The notes beneath the pieces are model-generated. The model did no database searches. It was not told the DNA's origin and worked only from the letters and a program-made list of their open reading frames with translations. This document shows, in pieces, positions 35,883-49,100 of a DNA stretch of 64,000 nucleotides. A program made the translations under genes and the position numbers. This DNA is from Galeopsis tetrahit (taxonomy: Eukaryota; Streptophyta; Magnoliopsida; Lamiales; Lamiaceae). How positions within the stretch are numbered: the first letter of the stretch is position 1; each line of letters starts with the position of its first letter. The stretch lies in assembly GCA_963675135.1 (NCBI GenBank), contig OY776129.1, positions 8,481,201 to 8,545,200 of the forward strand, written 5' to 3'.

Positions 35883-37187
35883 TAATTAGAAAAATGTAAA
35901 GATTGTTTTGTTGTAATTTTAGAATGTTTTAGAATATATTGAGAAATATTGAAAAATTTTAAAAAAATCACGTGATAAGAAAATCGCCACTCTCCATCAA
36001 AGACAAGACGTTAGTATAAATAATTATTAAATGGTAGGAAATTAGTCAACACGTTATTCAAGTTAAATGAAAACTATGTTGTAGTATTTAGAAATAGGTT
36101 TTTACACCATTTTTAAAAGTACAATTTTTAAGGTACAAAAGAGTAATAATTTTTTTAAAAGTCGATGGATTAACATATTCTGAATTTAAAATTTATAGGA
36201 CTAAAATTGCAATGTTCACTAGACTAATTTTTTAATTTTTTATTTTAATTTATATAAGTGATTGGATCTGACCCTCAAAGAAAATCGAGAATCGTCTCCG
36301 AGTATCATTAAAATCTTTTCTGAAAAATCCTTCCTTTTCCTTTAGAGGCAAAATTCAGGTCGAAAGAAAAAGACATACCCCTCTAGAAATCAATCATAAA
36401 GTACTAGTAGGGAGGAGTTATAAATCATCACACAAAAAAGAATGAAAGAAAAGTAGGGAGGAACTCAAGGGCTGGTCTCCCTGAAATATGAATATATATG
36501 AGAGATCTTAAAGAGTACAATGGTTAGAAACGAGTCAGACTCAATTCACAAAATCCTCCCCTCAACTATATCAAATTGCTCACATATTTCGAAAATATAA
36601 TTATTTAGTAAACTCCTTCTAATATAATATTCAATCCCCTCAAACAACTCAAACAATTAGAGGTACAAATTAAATCAGTATATTTATTAAAATCAAAAAT
36701 ATGATTATTTAGTTTACTCCATTATTAGTATCTTCAAATTCCCTATTTATAACAATGCGTGCTTCATTGAAGCAAGGATCAATAATAAGAAGTGCTGAAA
36801 TGGAATGAAAAATTACTCGGTCCTTATTTCACTTTTAAAGAGAAAAATATCAACACACATAAGTGTGTTGAAACATTGAAGAGTGACAAGTAAAATCAAA
36901 AGGCTAAATGAACATAAGATTAATGAGAATTAAACAGAGGTTGCTAGAGGTAAATGATTAATGAGAATCATCTAGGATGTCAAGAGAAAATGTGAAATAG
37001 TGATTTGTTAAACTAATTCATAAAAATAAATTTAAATTAAATTAGTTGATATAGTACATCTTCCACCTTAAAGAGATTTAATGTGCCAATTATTTATTAA
37101 TATTATAAATGAAAAATTAATTTTTTGTTAAAGGTGTATATGCTTTTATGTTGGAAAAATAATGACATTTGGTATAATTTTAAGATA
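35883..37187. other. Gene-free AT-rich sequence
   Basis: No coding exon, repeat end or RNA was recognised on either strand over 1.3 kb. Confidence 0.45.
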
Positions 37188-38260
37188 TTTAAAGAAGGAG
37201 TGAGTACTGATATAGAACCAACATTCGGGTTTTTTATGGAACCAGATGACTGAGCTGTCACTCCGCGTCATCATCCACATAATTCTTATTGATATATTTT
37301 AAAAGATAATTTAAAACAAATATTATCCATTAAAATATATTTTAATTTTTTAATATGTAATCTCTCACTTAACCATTAGTAAAAACCAGCAAATTTTCCA
37401 TCTGCCCACCCACCAACGATTTATTTTTTCTGGAAAAATCAAGCTTTTCCCACAAAACAAATCAAGTTTTCTACAATTATTACTTTTTTTTTTTTTCCAA
37501 TTTACTAACCCAAACAAATAGGGGTGATGGATGACAAAATTTATAATTTAGCAAAAAAATGATTTAAAAAATGATAATATTGAATCAAAACAGAGTCATT
37601 CATTTAAGAGAAGATTAATCAAATCGCTTATAAGGATGAATATTATAATATGAAAACAGTGCAATGTCGAAAGCTATCACTCAAGCATTCCCACGTACAT
37701 ATTACAATATGAAAAATGTAGACACCTCATTAATAATATTATATTCAGAGGTCCTCATGGGTGGTTGCAAAACGTGTGTATGATTTGCGTAGTCGATAGG
37801 TTCTGGCATATGTGAAACACATTTTTAGTGTTGATAGAATATGGCCAATAAAAAGACAAATGATTTTGTGCTTATAGAAACAAGCCAATTTGTACACAAA
37901 GTGAAACTTTTTTGTGCTTCCAGAAATAAATTGATGATGCATTATAAATGAGATTTATGTTGTTCAAAGGCTCACACAGAAATAAGTTGATGATGCATTA
38001 TATTAATCTTGAGTCCAGTTGCAAAGAGAATGGATTACATTTCATGCAGCTTGCTGATATATTTTCTTTGAATTAGCTAATAAGTACATCCTCCATTTTT
38101 TAGGTTTAACATGTTACTGCTAAATTGTAAATTATGCTATTAAAGTTTTTTTTTAAAAAAAATTCTAAGAACTTGTCATTATATATAAGTGAATTTTCTA
38201 ATCTATGATACATCAAATTTTTCTAAAATATCTTATGAAATAACGATTAGAAAATTATAC

Positions 38261-39006
38261 TGATGTAGATAAATATGTCGCTCCCGGAGAAGTCGACACG
38301 TGGAAACGGGATAAATTATGATAGTTGTGATTAGGTCAATACACCGGAGAAACAGGATTAATACACCCCTGGGCCTAAGTAGGGAAATTAGAGAAATTAG
38401 GGTGATTGGGTCTTTGGCCCACATTTGGGGAGTTAATAGCCCTTGGGCCTGAAAGGATCTGGCCCAAATAGGGAACGAATAGTCAATCTTTCTTAACCGA
38501 GTCAAATGAGGGGGTCAATCCACGAAGATAGGGGCTGATATGCTGAAGAACCAAGTCTCCAGGGAGAGAGACCGATTCCTTAGGAATTTAGGGCCGGATT
38601 TACAGGAATGGGCCGAGAATATAGGGAGAACGAGTCTTTCCCTCTCCGGAGAGAGGGGCCAGGTATATAAGCAGGTTCTTTCCATATTCTTAATTACATT
38701 TTTTACATGATACATACATTCTTACTAAATATACACTGAATTGAGAAGAAACACCACTGCATACGCCGGAATTTCCCTAGATATACAGGGGAATTCCTCT
38801 TTGATTTCTCCTACGGCCAATTCTGACTTGAGCGTCGGAGCTTCTACGCCGGAGCCCCTCTCCGGCGTACTTTTGCAGGTCATTTTTGGATTCCTGAGGA
38901 GATTTACGAGAAGATTGCCAAGCATAAACTGACGATTCAAACTCGTGATTAATAGTGCTCGCAAAAGAACGATTGATATCCGAAGGCGTTCTTTTTCGAC
39001 GCATCA
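38261..39006 (+). repeat. 5' LTR of the Tat element (746 bp)
   Basis: It begins TGATGTAGATAAATATG and ends TTCGACGCATCA. Compared by eye with the 3' LTR it differs at seven positions. A TATA-like TATATAAG near 38662 probably marks the promoter. Confidence 0.95.
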
Positions 39007-39064
39007 ACTGGCGCCGTCTGTGGGAACATTTCAAGCTAAGGCGTGAGAAAAGTTCCGTACTTAA

Positions 39065-42000
39065 ATGGGTGGAGGACAAGATCCAACGAAGCAGACAAAG
39101 GAGAAAGGAGATTCTACTCCTCCTCCTTTCCCTCCGCCTCCTCCAGGTTTTCCCTTAAATCGAAATCTAGGGAAACAACCGGTGGATCATACACCAGAGG
39201 ATACCCCTCCTCCAGGTTTTCCCTTAAATCGAAATCTAGGGAGACAACCTGTGGATCATGCACCAGAAGATATCCCTCCCGGTCCAGAAGGAAATGCACC
39301 AGGTACTTCAGGAGCTTCAGGGAGTGGGATCAATAAGGATAACCCTAACACTCAACCAGAGCTCCTGACTGTCTCTCGGGATCAGTTAGACGAGATGATC
39401 GCGCAATCAGTTGAAAGAGTAATCGCTACTCGAGGGCTTCGCCCTCCCGAACCTACTCCCCCTACCCATAAGGGCACACGACAAAATCCACCAGAGCATG
39501 TCATCGATTCGGTTCCAGTCCCTTCCAGGAACGAGGATCCCCCTCGAAACCCAGAAGAAAAAGTACCTTCCCAGGCCGAAAGAAGCATCCTGGAAAGACC
39601 CCCTCGGAGGGATGTGGAGAGGGTCCTTGGGGATACCACCCTGGATACATGGATGGGAGAAAGCACAGACGACACGTATCAAGGAGCCGTCAGTGATCAA
39701 ATACAGGCTTTGCGTAAAGAGATGAGGGATATGCAGAGACATATTACTGACAATGTAAGTAAACCCTCTTACACCACTGGATATCAATTCTCATCTAATA
39801 TTTTACAAGATGAACTGCCCTCTAATTTCAAATCTTTAAACTTTGAATATGATGGCACCACGGACCCGTACGAGCATCTGATGAGATTTGAGAATGCTGC
39901 TCTGCTACACCGATATGGAGAGGGCGTCAAGTGTAGGGTATTTCTGACTACTCTATCTAAGGCTGCACAACAGTGGTTCACACAGCTGGGACCAGATACC
40001 ATCCGCTCATGGTCAGAATTCAGCGAAATGTTCTTGCATCAATTCGCCAGCGCCAGAAGGCAGCCTAGAGCCACCCTCACTTTGTTTAACATGCGACAAG
40101 GAGAGAACGAGAGCCTACGGGCTTTCATAAAAAGATTTAACCAAGCGGCCCTAGAAGTACCCACAACCTCCTCAGAGGTTAAAATCAACGCCCTTACCAA
40201 CGGGTTAAGAGATGGGGATCTGTTCACATCTCTAGCCAAGAAGCCAGTTCGGACTTTTGATGAGTTATTGAGGAGAGCAGAAAAGTACCTCACCCTGGAA
40301 GAGGTAAGGAAGGCTAAGCGCTCGGAGACCAGCACAATAGTGGGTAATGGAGAAAGGAGGAAAGAAATTCCGCTTAGGAGACCAAGTCCGGAGAGACACA
40401 GAAGCTCCAGGAGGCTGGAAAATGTAAGAAGAGAGGAGGTTGCACCCTGGAGCCCCAGAGGAAGAGCAAAGAGATATACCCCTTTGAGGATAGAGTCAGC
40501 CGAAGTCCTTGAGGTGGCAGGGGACCATCCGGATATGAAATTCCCCTACTCAAGAAACAGAGGTCCCCAAAATCCTAAGTCAAACAAATTCTGCAGATTC
40601 CACAACGACTATGGCCACGATACCAACCAATGTTGGCATCTGAAGGACGAAATAGAGAGGATGATTCAGGCAGGCCATCTGAAAGAGTTTATTTTTAGAG
40701 ACCGACAAGGCCCCAGGGGTCAAAAGAGAAAGGACCCCGAGGGGAAACAAGAAGACGACAGAAGAGATCAGAGAAAGGGCACTGAGGAGCAGCCACCCCC
40801 TCCCCAGAAGAGGGGAACCATTCACATGATTATGGGAGGCCCCGCTGATGGGGATTCCTTCAGGCAGAGGAAGCAGAGCGTTCGGTCGCTGAAGAATGAG
40901 AGGAATAGAGAGCACCATGAGGTGGGAAAGATGACAGAGGGTCCGGACATTCATTTCGGGCCAGAAGACGCTGTGGAACCCAGAGAAATTCATAATGACG
41001 CATTAGTCATTACCACGGATATAGCGGGATACGATGTAGCAAGAATTTTTGTAGACACTGGAAGCTCTGCCGATATCATGTTCTTGGAGTGCTTCAAGAA
41101 GATGGACCTAAATATAAAGCTCAGACCGGTAGAGACAGCCCTTTATGGATTCTCAGGGGGAGCCATTCAACCCCTTGGTTCAGCGTTACTGCAAGTAGGG
41201 TTAGGAGTCGCCCCTAACCGTCGTGTGCAAGTAATAGAATTCCTGATTGTAGATGTTCCATCTTCGTATAATGTAGTAATGGGAAGGCCAAGCTTGAATA
41301 TCTTTCAGGCAGTGATCTCCACCTTCCATATGAAGATGAAATTCCCTGCCTTGGAGGGTGTGGGAGAGATATGTGGCAACCAATACCAAGCAAGGAGGTG
41401 TTATGTGGAATCGGTCAAGATAACAGACAGGGCCGTGTTCCGAGGAATGGAGAGATTTAAGGGTGAAGACCCTGAGTTGAAAAGACAGAAAGTGGGTGAA
41501 CTAGTGCAAGAGCAACCCAAAGCCAAAGCAGACGAGGAGTTAATGAGCATCGAGCTCTACCCAGGAAAGGAGGGATTCACAACCAGGATAGGTACAAATA
41601 TGAACCCTGAGCTCCAGGGAAAGATGATACTCACCCTCCAGGAGAATGCAGATATCTTCGCATTCACGGCGACGGATATGACGGGTATCCCTCCAGAAAT
41701 AGCAGTGCACCATCTGAATGTGGATCCCAAAGCTAGGCCCGTGAAACAGAAGTTGAGGAACTTCGGCAAAGAGAAGAACCTCATTGTAAAAGAGGAGATC
41801 GATAAATTGTTGAGTGCAGGGCACATGAAGAGAGTGCAGTTCCCTGAGTGGCTCTCGAACGCAGTGCTGGTGTCCAAGGGAGCCGGCAAATAGAGGATGT
41901 GCATTGACTTTAGGGACTTGAACAAAGCATGCCCTAAGGATCACTATCCCCTGCCTAGGATTGATCAACTGGTGGATGCTACGTCCGGGTTTGAATTACT

Positions 42001-44701
42001 CAGCATGATGGATGCATATCAGGGGTACCATCAAATCCAGTTGAACCCCCTCGATATACCAAAGGTATGCTTTATTGCAACGTGTGGTACTTTTGGTTAT
42101 GTACGTATGCCGTTCGGACTGATAAATGCAGGAGCCACCTATCAAAGGATGGTAGACTCGGTTTTCCGAGGACAGATAGGGAGAAACATGGAGGTTTATG
42201 TAGACGATATGCTAGCTAAAAGCGTCAAAGCAGAGGAACACATTGACGACCTGAAGGAGATATTTCAGGTAATTAGAGAAAACGATATCAAACTTAACCC
42301 AGCTAAATGCTCCTTTGGAGTAGGGTCAGGGAAATTCCTGGGATATATGGTGACTCAGAGAGGAATAGAGGTTAACCCTGCCAAGGTGAAAGCGGTCCTT
42401 GACATGCAACCTCCTCGAAACCTGAAGGAATTGCAGACCCTGAACGGCAGAATCGCAGCTCTTAGCAGATTCATAGCAAAATCGGCGGAGAAGAGCCACC
42501 ACTTCTTCAGAACACTAAGGAAGGGGTCAAGATTCGAATGGGATGAACAGTGTCAAAAGGCTTTCGAAGAACTGAAGCTCCATCTAGAACAACTCCCGAA
42601 GTTAACCAAGCCTACTCAGGGAGATGTTTTGCTCCTATACCTCTCAGTAGGGGAATATTCCCTGAGTACAGCCCTGATGAAAGAGGAAGGCTCCACACAA
42701 CAGCCCATATATTATGTGAGCAAAGTCATTCAAGGAGCAGAAATAAGATATTCAGAGGTGGAGAAGGCAGCCCTGGCAGTGGTGGTAACGGCTAGGCGAC
42801 TACGCCCTTACTTCCTATCTTATAAAGTGATGGTGCGGACTAATTTCCCGTTGAAGCAGACGCTAGGAAGAGCAGATTTATCAGGAAGAATGGTCAGATG
42901 GGCAGTGGAATTGCAGGAGTATGATATTGACTACGAACCAAGGAGGGCCATCAAGGCTCAAGCTTTAGCAGACTTTATTCAAGAGTCTACCAGAGTGGAA
43001 GAAGAACAGGGATGGAAGGCATACGTGGATGGCTCAGCATCCGTCTTGGGATGCTGAGCAGGGATAGTGTTGGTTGACCCTGAGGGCCAAGAAGTACAGG
43101 TAGCTGTCAAATTCCGGTTCTCAACCTCAAACAATGGTGCAGAATATGAAGCCCTGATTAGAGGAGCTAGCATGGCAGCAGAGTTAGGGGCACAGAAAGT
43201 CACCCTGTACTCTGATTCGCAGCTGGTAGTACAACAGGTCATGGGGGAGTACCTCGCCAAAGATGAGAGAATGATCGCCTATCTAGAGGAGGTAAAGAAA
43301 TTAAAGAATAAATTCCATACTTTCGAAGTGATACATGTACCAAGAGAAGAGAATGTGAAAGCAGATGGACTGTCTAAACTAGCTAGTTCCACGGAATTCG
43401 AGGGAGACGGAAAGGTAACCCTGTTGGTGGCAGATCAAGTAGCTACTGAAACCCTGATCGGAGAGATAACAGCAGGGGATGATTGGAGGAAAGAAATATG
43501 GGAAGAATTGAACAGGGGTCCAGTAACCCCAATGTCCAGAGAGGCCAAAGCTTGGAGAAGGAAGTATTGCATCCTAGGAGGCCAATTGTACAAGAGGTCC
43601 TTCACTCAACCCTATTTGAAATGTCTTTCAAGAAGAGAAGCAGAGCTAGTGATCAAGGACATCCATGAAGGTTGCGCATCCAACCATGAAGGCTACCAGA
43701 CTATGGTGAAGAAGGTATTTCGGGCAGGTTTCTACTGGCCTAACATAATCAGAGATGCTAGGGAATATGTGAAGAAATGTGAGAAGTGTCAGAAGAATGG
43801 ACCTTTGATACGAGTACCTGCAGAAGAAATGGGGGCTATGTACTCGCCCTGTCCTTTCGCCAAATGGGGAATAGATCTGGTGGGACCCTTCCCCTTAGCA
43901 CCAGGAGGGAGAAAATTTCTGATCGTGGCCGTGGATTATTTCAGCAAATGGGTAGAAGCTGTGCCCTTGGCCAAAATCGAAGAAGATAATGTAATTCTTT
44001 TTCTTGCTAGACATATTTGTTGCAGGTTTGGAGTACCCAGAATCTTGGTTTCCGACAACGGAACACAATTTAATGGAGAGAAAGTAAGGAGATGGTGTGA
44101 GAGATGGAACATTACACAGAGGTTTACTTCAGTAGCCCATCCACAAGCTAACGGGCAGGTGGAGGTTACAAACAGAATCCTAGTGGATGGCATTCGAACA
44201 CGATTGGAAGAAGTAGGAGGAAAATGGGTGAAGGAGTTAGACAACGTCCTCTGGTCCTACAGGACCAGCCCTAAAACAGCTACGGGCGAATCTCCCTTTT
44301 ACTTGGTATATGGGGCAGCGGCAGTGATACCTCCTGAGGCCAGACTCAAATCGCACCGAATCACCTATTTTGAAGAAAAAAGAAATGAAGAATTGATGAG
44401 GGAGGCGCTGGACCTGGTAGATGAAGAGAGGGAGATGGCGAGATTAAAAGCAGAAAGGTACAAGAGTCGGATCAAGGCAGCATATGATCGCAGGGTAATC
44501 CCTCGTTCCTTTAAAGTTGGAGATTTAGTCCTTCGAAGAGCAGATGCTTTGAAGAACACTGGGAAGATGGAACCCAATTGGGAAGGTCCTTACAGGGTAA
44601 TACAGGTACTAAAAGGCGGAGCATACAAGCTCCAGGACATGACAGGAAAAGAAATACTAAGGCCATGGAACGTGTGCCACTTGAAGAGGTTTTATGTTTG
44701 A
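39065..44701 (+). pseudogene. Tat gag-pol polyprotein with two nonsense codons
   Basis: One frame covers gag through integrase but is interrupted at 41891 (TAG) and 43055 (TGA). Gag has a short Pro-rich tandem repeat (39140-39275), the retrotransposon gag core (around QWFTQLGPDTIRSWSEF) and a CRFHNDYGHDTNQC knuckle. The protease has FVDTGSSAD. RT has MCIDFRDLNKACPKD and YVDDML. RNaseH follows, then a second RNaseH (KAYVDGSA, NNGAEYEAL, YSDSQLV). The integrase shows an HHCC finger (HEGCASNH...CEKCQ) and the triad regions GIDLVGPF, VSDNGTQF and NGQVEVTN. The TAG sits where the family has Trp (GK-W-RMCIDF) and the TGA where Gly is usual. Both are single-base changes, and no frameshift is seen. 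The copy is probably defective unless suppressed. Confidence 0.9.
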
Positions 44702-45260
44702 GGAAGGTGTTATTCCCCTACTTCCTTTCTCTTTATGAACAATTTTGAATGTTTACTTCTTATTCGAATAATTGCTTCACCGGCACTCTTTTTCCCTCTA
44801 CGTGGGTTTCCCTTTGGGGTTTTACCACAGAGGGGTTTTTAATGAGGCCGGCATAGGTTCCCCTTATTTTCCTATGTTGATGAACACTTTTGATCAATGG
44901 AGCTTCGGTTTTGATAAAATTTCAGCAATTTCCCTGAATGCACGTTAATATTGTGATGAGTTGACTCTTGTATGCCGATTTTATGATGAAATGTTTCTCA
45001 TATGTTAATATCGTGTTAAGATAACTGTTAAGGGCCTGCATAATGAGTGCTGAAATAACGAATATGTTTTGAAAACTAAAACATAACAGGATAGAGATAT
45101 TGCAAGATAGAGAGATTTACACCAATTCATAAAGATTCGCATAGAAAATACCTAGGAAGAATTCCTAAAGTTTCTATCCACGACAGCCTCTAAAGCTAGG
45201 GGGAGTAGGGGGTATAGTAGCAGAAGATATAATTAACTTGCCAATAAACCCTATCCCTAG
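44702..45260. other. Tat element spacer after the integrase
   Basis: Non-coding internal region between the integrase stop and the minisatellite; no frame or repeat is recognised. Confidence 0.5.
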
Positions 45261-45735
45261 CAACTCTCACAACTCTTACGAGTATAAACAACTTAGGGAA
45301 GAGTATAATCCCTACGAATTCTAACTTTTGGGAGAGTATAATCCCTAAACATTCTAACTTCAGGGAGAGTATAATCCCTAAGAACTCTTACGAGTATAAA
45401 CAACTCTCACGAGTATAAACAACTCTTACGAGTATAAACAACTTAGGGGAGAGTATAATCCCTACGAATTCTAACTTTTGGGAGAGTATAATCCCTAAAC
45501 ATTCTAACTTCAGGGAGAGTATAATCCCTAACAACTCTCACGAGTATAAACAACTCTCACGAGTATAAACAACTCTCACGAGTATAAACAACTCTCACGA
45601 GTATAAACAACTCTCACGAGTATAAACAACTCTTACGAGTATAAACAACTCTCACGAGTATAAACAACTCTTACGAGTATAAACAACTCTCACGAGTATA
45701 AACAACTCTTACGAATATAATCCCTAAAAACTCTA
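45261..45735 (+). repeat. 19-bp minisatellite inside the Tat element
   Basis: The unit AACTCTCACGAGTATAAAC (C/T at one site) is present about ten times without interruption at 45531-45712. Further copies upstream are mixed with a related motif GGGAGAGTATAATCCCTAA. Short tandem arrays in the 3' non-coding region are common in Tat/Ogre-type elements. Confidence 0.92.
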
Positions 45736-46128
45736 GTATTAAGAGAGAGACTAGAAGCATTATCAAATCACCAAGTAAGTACAGGGATATAAACCCTATC
45801 TTCTCATTAAGATTCTTCTAGGAGCTTTAGAGCCTTTACGTGTCAAGAAAGTGTTGAAAACATGCTAAGTTCATAAGCAGGACAGGTAGTGCACCTTATA
45901 GCAGAGATAGAGATATATATGTATATATGCATGCCAAGTGATAATATGCAGGTACGATACTGAGCAAAAGTAAAGCAGGAATATTCAAGACCTAAGGCAC
46001 CATGCCTAGGCCCTCCACAGAAAAACCCAGGAGTGTGGAGTTTCCTGAAGTACCAAAAGAGGCCTCAAAGGCCTTAATAGAAATAAAAAGTGTTTTAAAA
46101 GTACCGAAGTATTATCAGAGAAATAAAG
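45736..46128. other. Tat element spacer before the antisense gene
   Basis: No coding frame on the plus strand. It presumably holds the 3' UTR of the antisense gene on the minus strand. Confidence 0.45.
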
Positions 46129-49100
46129 TTATGAAGAGAGGGGAATATCATTCTTCCCCTCGAAACCTTCTCCTGCCTCCTCAACTCGCCCACTGGAATC
46201 ACCCCCCTCTGCTTTCTCCTCTAGAGCGCCTGCTGCCACGGTTGCCACTGGACTCGGGTTAGCCACATGGATAGGGAAAGCCATATCCTTCGCCGGTACA
46301 AGGTCGTCCAATTTCTGGGCAGTGTCCTTCAGCTCCAAGATCGCCTTCCTCATCCCAGGTAACCACCAGGGAGTGTTGATATCCTCCTTAGCATCCCCAG
46401 GGAACTTAGGTGGAGTGTCCAGTTCATCTAGCTGAAGGGCACGCGTATATTGACCATTGAATCCTGGAGCGGAATGTTCAGCTACGGCGTTGGAAAATCC
46501 ATGATCTATGAAGTGAGGGATATATGCACCCATGGCCCCCAAGAAACTGCTGCTCTGGAGAAAGGCTTCCAACCATTCCCTATGCAGGGTACCCAGAAAC
46601 TTTTGACCCATGGCAGAGGTAAAGAGAGAGTCGATACATAACTTCATCCCAGCCAACGGGAGAGTAGCCTCCAAACGTTCAACTCGCTCACCAAACTGAG
46701 TCTTCAAGGAAGAAACTTCCTCAGAGAGCTTCTTCTTCTCAGCCTGAAGCCTCTTCTGTGCCTGGGCGGATTCTCGTAGCTCTCCTTCCAGAATCTCCTT
46801 CTTCATCTTCTCCAACTCCACTTGGCTTTGGAGATCATCTACTAGCTGAAGGGACTGGAGAGCTCGTTCAGATACATCAGAGAATAGGAGGCCAAACTAC
46901 ACAAGAAACAACACCAAGAAGTAAGATATCTATATTTTCTCCTATGAATCATTCGAAGCAATATCCACAATGAAAATCTACCTGTGTGAAACTATGGGCG
47001 GCATGCAAAACTCGCTCTTCCGAAGAAAGAGCATTAAGGGCTTCAGTGGCAGGGGTCGGAGTGTGACGCTCTATGAAAGCCATGAGATGATCGACATTGA
47101 TCTCATCAGGAGCATTGGGAGTGGCATTAGGCAGAGAAGACTTGGTCTTGGACTTCTTCTTTTTAGAGGCATCAGAGACAGGGGGCAACGTGGAAACCAT
47201 GGCCTTCTCAGTAGAGGACCTGGTACGTTTAGCAACTGACCCGGTGGCAGGTTTTACTGGGGAAGGAGGAATTTGGGCTTTTGAGGAGCTTTCAGGGGCC
47301 GGAGACTTAGCAACCATCGAAAGAGGAGTGGCATCACGAGAAATCTGAGTTAACCAACTCATAACTGCACAAAGAAATATGAAAAGATGTCAACAATCAT
47401 AACAAATTAAATTTTGAGGACGATGTCAAAGGAAAGGAATGATATTACCATCATCGGGACCTAAAGGATAATCGGGGCGACCAAACCCAAAATGAGAAAG
47501 GGCTCTAGGGTTCTTACAGATATTCATCACATCAAAAAAGCCATGGGCGGATACATTATCGTTCAAATGGTTCATCACATCCAGATTTAAAGAGGAACAG
47601 ACAGAAAGAGGAGGACGAGGCACTCCAGGGTTTTCATAAATCCACTCCTCGTGAGGAAATTCCCAAGGAAGAGGATTTGTAACAAAGAAATAATAGTCTT
47701 TCCAGTCCTGGACCCCTTCATGGAGCTTTTCCATGAATTTTCCGGTTCTAGAAGTACGGCCGCTAGCATAAAAAAACCCATCTGTAAACTTGCATACATA
47801 TTGGGTTAAAAAGAGTTGGGCTGAAGGCTCACCACCGTTCCCCTTCATCAGGATATAGAAGCCTAACATCGCGCGTATGGCGTTGGGAGTGAATTGGTTC
47901 AGAGGTATGCGAAGGTAAGTGGAAATTTCAGAGAGATAAGGATGGATCGGAAATCGGAGGCCTGTTTTTAGTTGAGCCTCCCAAAAGGCTAAGGTATTGG
48001 GACCTGGAAAATTAGGGCGTTCTTTCCTATGCGCGGCCCTAACGGAGTAATCGGCGGGGAAGATCCCTGAACGGAGAAAAGCGGCAACGCGCTTGATTTG
48101 TCGTGAGATTGCTCGAATTTGTGGATGAATTGTGCTCTAAATATCAAGTTATTCTTGCAAGAATCGTGTGATCGTTGGTTAATTCTTGAAATTTTGATAC
48201 ACGAACATTCTTGTTTGATTTCTAGGTAATACGATAAGTTTCGAAGCAAACCACGAAAATTCCAGCCGTTGGATCATTCCAAAGATGCAACCACATGAAA
48301 GGCATCGAAGAGAGGATCGTAATGAGACAAGAATCGAGCCGATCGGACCTCCGGATCAAAAGTTATGTCCAAAGCAAAAGTAAGGACAGAGTGTCACTCG
48401 GCCGAGTCGGGCCAAAAACTGAAATTTTCGATTTTTGAACACTCGGTCGAGTGCTCAGACTCGGTCGAATCTGAGAGTTTCAAAATTTCTGCACACTCGG
48501 CCGAGTGAGCTCACTCGGCCGAGTTACGGGTGGACAAAAGTGTAAACACGCTTTTTAACAAGACCACTCTGCCGAGTTAGCTCACTCGGCCGAGTCACTG
48601 CTCATTTTTTGCCCTCTTCCAAATTAGACCTAGGGACACGTGCCAAGCTCAAGGGGGAGGGTATAAAAGGCCACAAATTCGTTTTTCTAGGAGGAGGCAG
48701 CCATTGGAACACCACTCAAGCTCCCCAAATCCAAATTTCACCATCATTTGCTTGTTTTTCTTAGTTTAGCTATAGAATTGAGTTAATTTCCTTAGTTTAG
48801 TTGTTATTGAGAGTTGTAATTTCATTTTCAAGCAAGGATTGAAGACTCCATTGAAGCACTTTAAGGTTTTTGTCTACATTTTCAATCAAAGAGGTGATAC
48901 CTTTACTTTTATTCAAGAATTTTGTGTTATTAAGCATGGGTTTGTTGTTTATCTCTCTTTTCTTCCTTAATTTCATTAAATTAGCCATGGGCTAAGCATA
49001 TTGGTGTTTGGGTGTTGTATAATTGTGATGGAATTAATGTTTTAGGTTGATTTTGATTGTGGAATTCATTGGGAGGTTTATTGGTTAGGTTTATGGGTTT

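Noticed and set aside
36000..37187. Possible gene in the 1.3-kb gap
   Set aside because: Six-frame reading shows only short AT-biased frames with no motif or splice pattern.
39498..39725. Small frames overlapping gag-pol on both strands
   Set aside because: All fall within the continuous gag-pol frame and have no independent motif.
45261..45735. CRISPR array
   Set aside because: The repeats are directly tandem without unique spacers and lie in a plant retrotransposon; this is a minisatellite.
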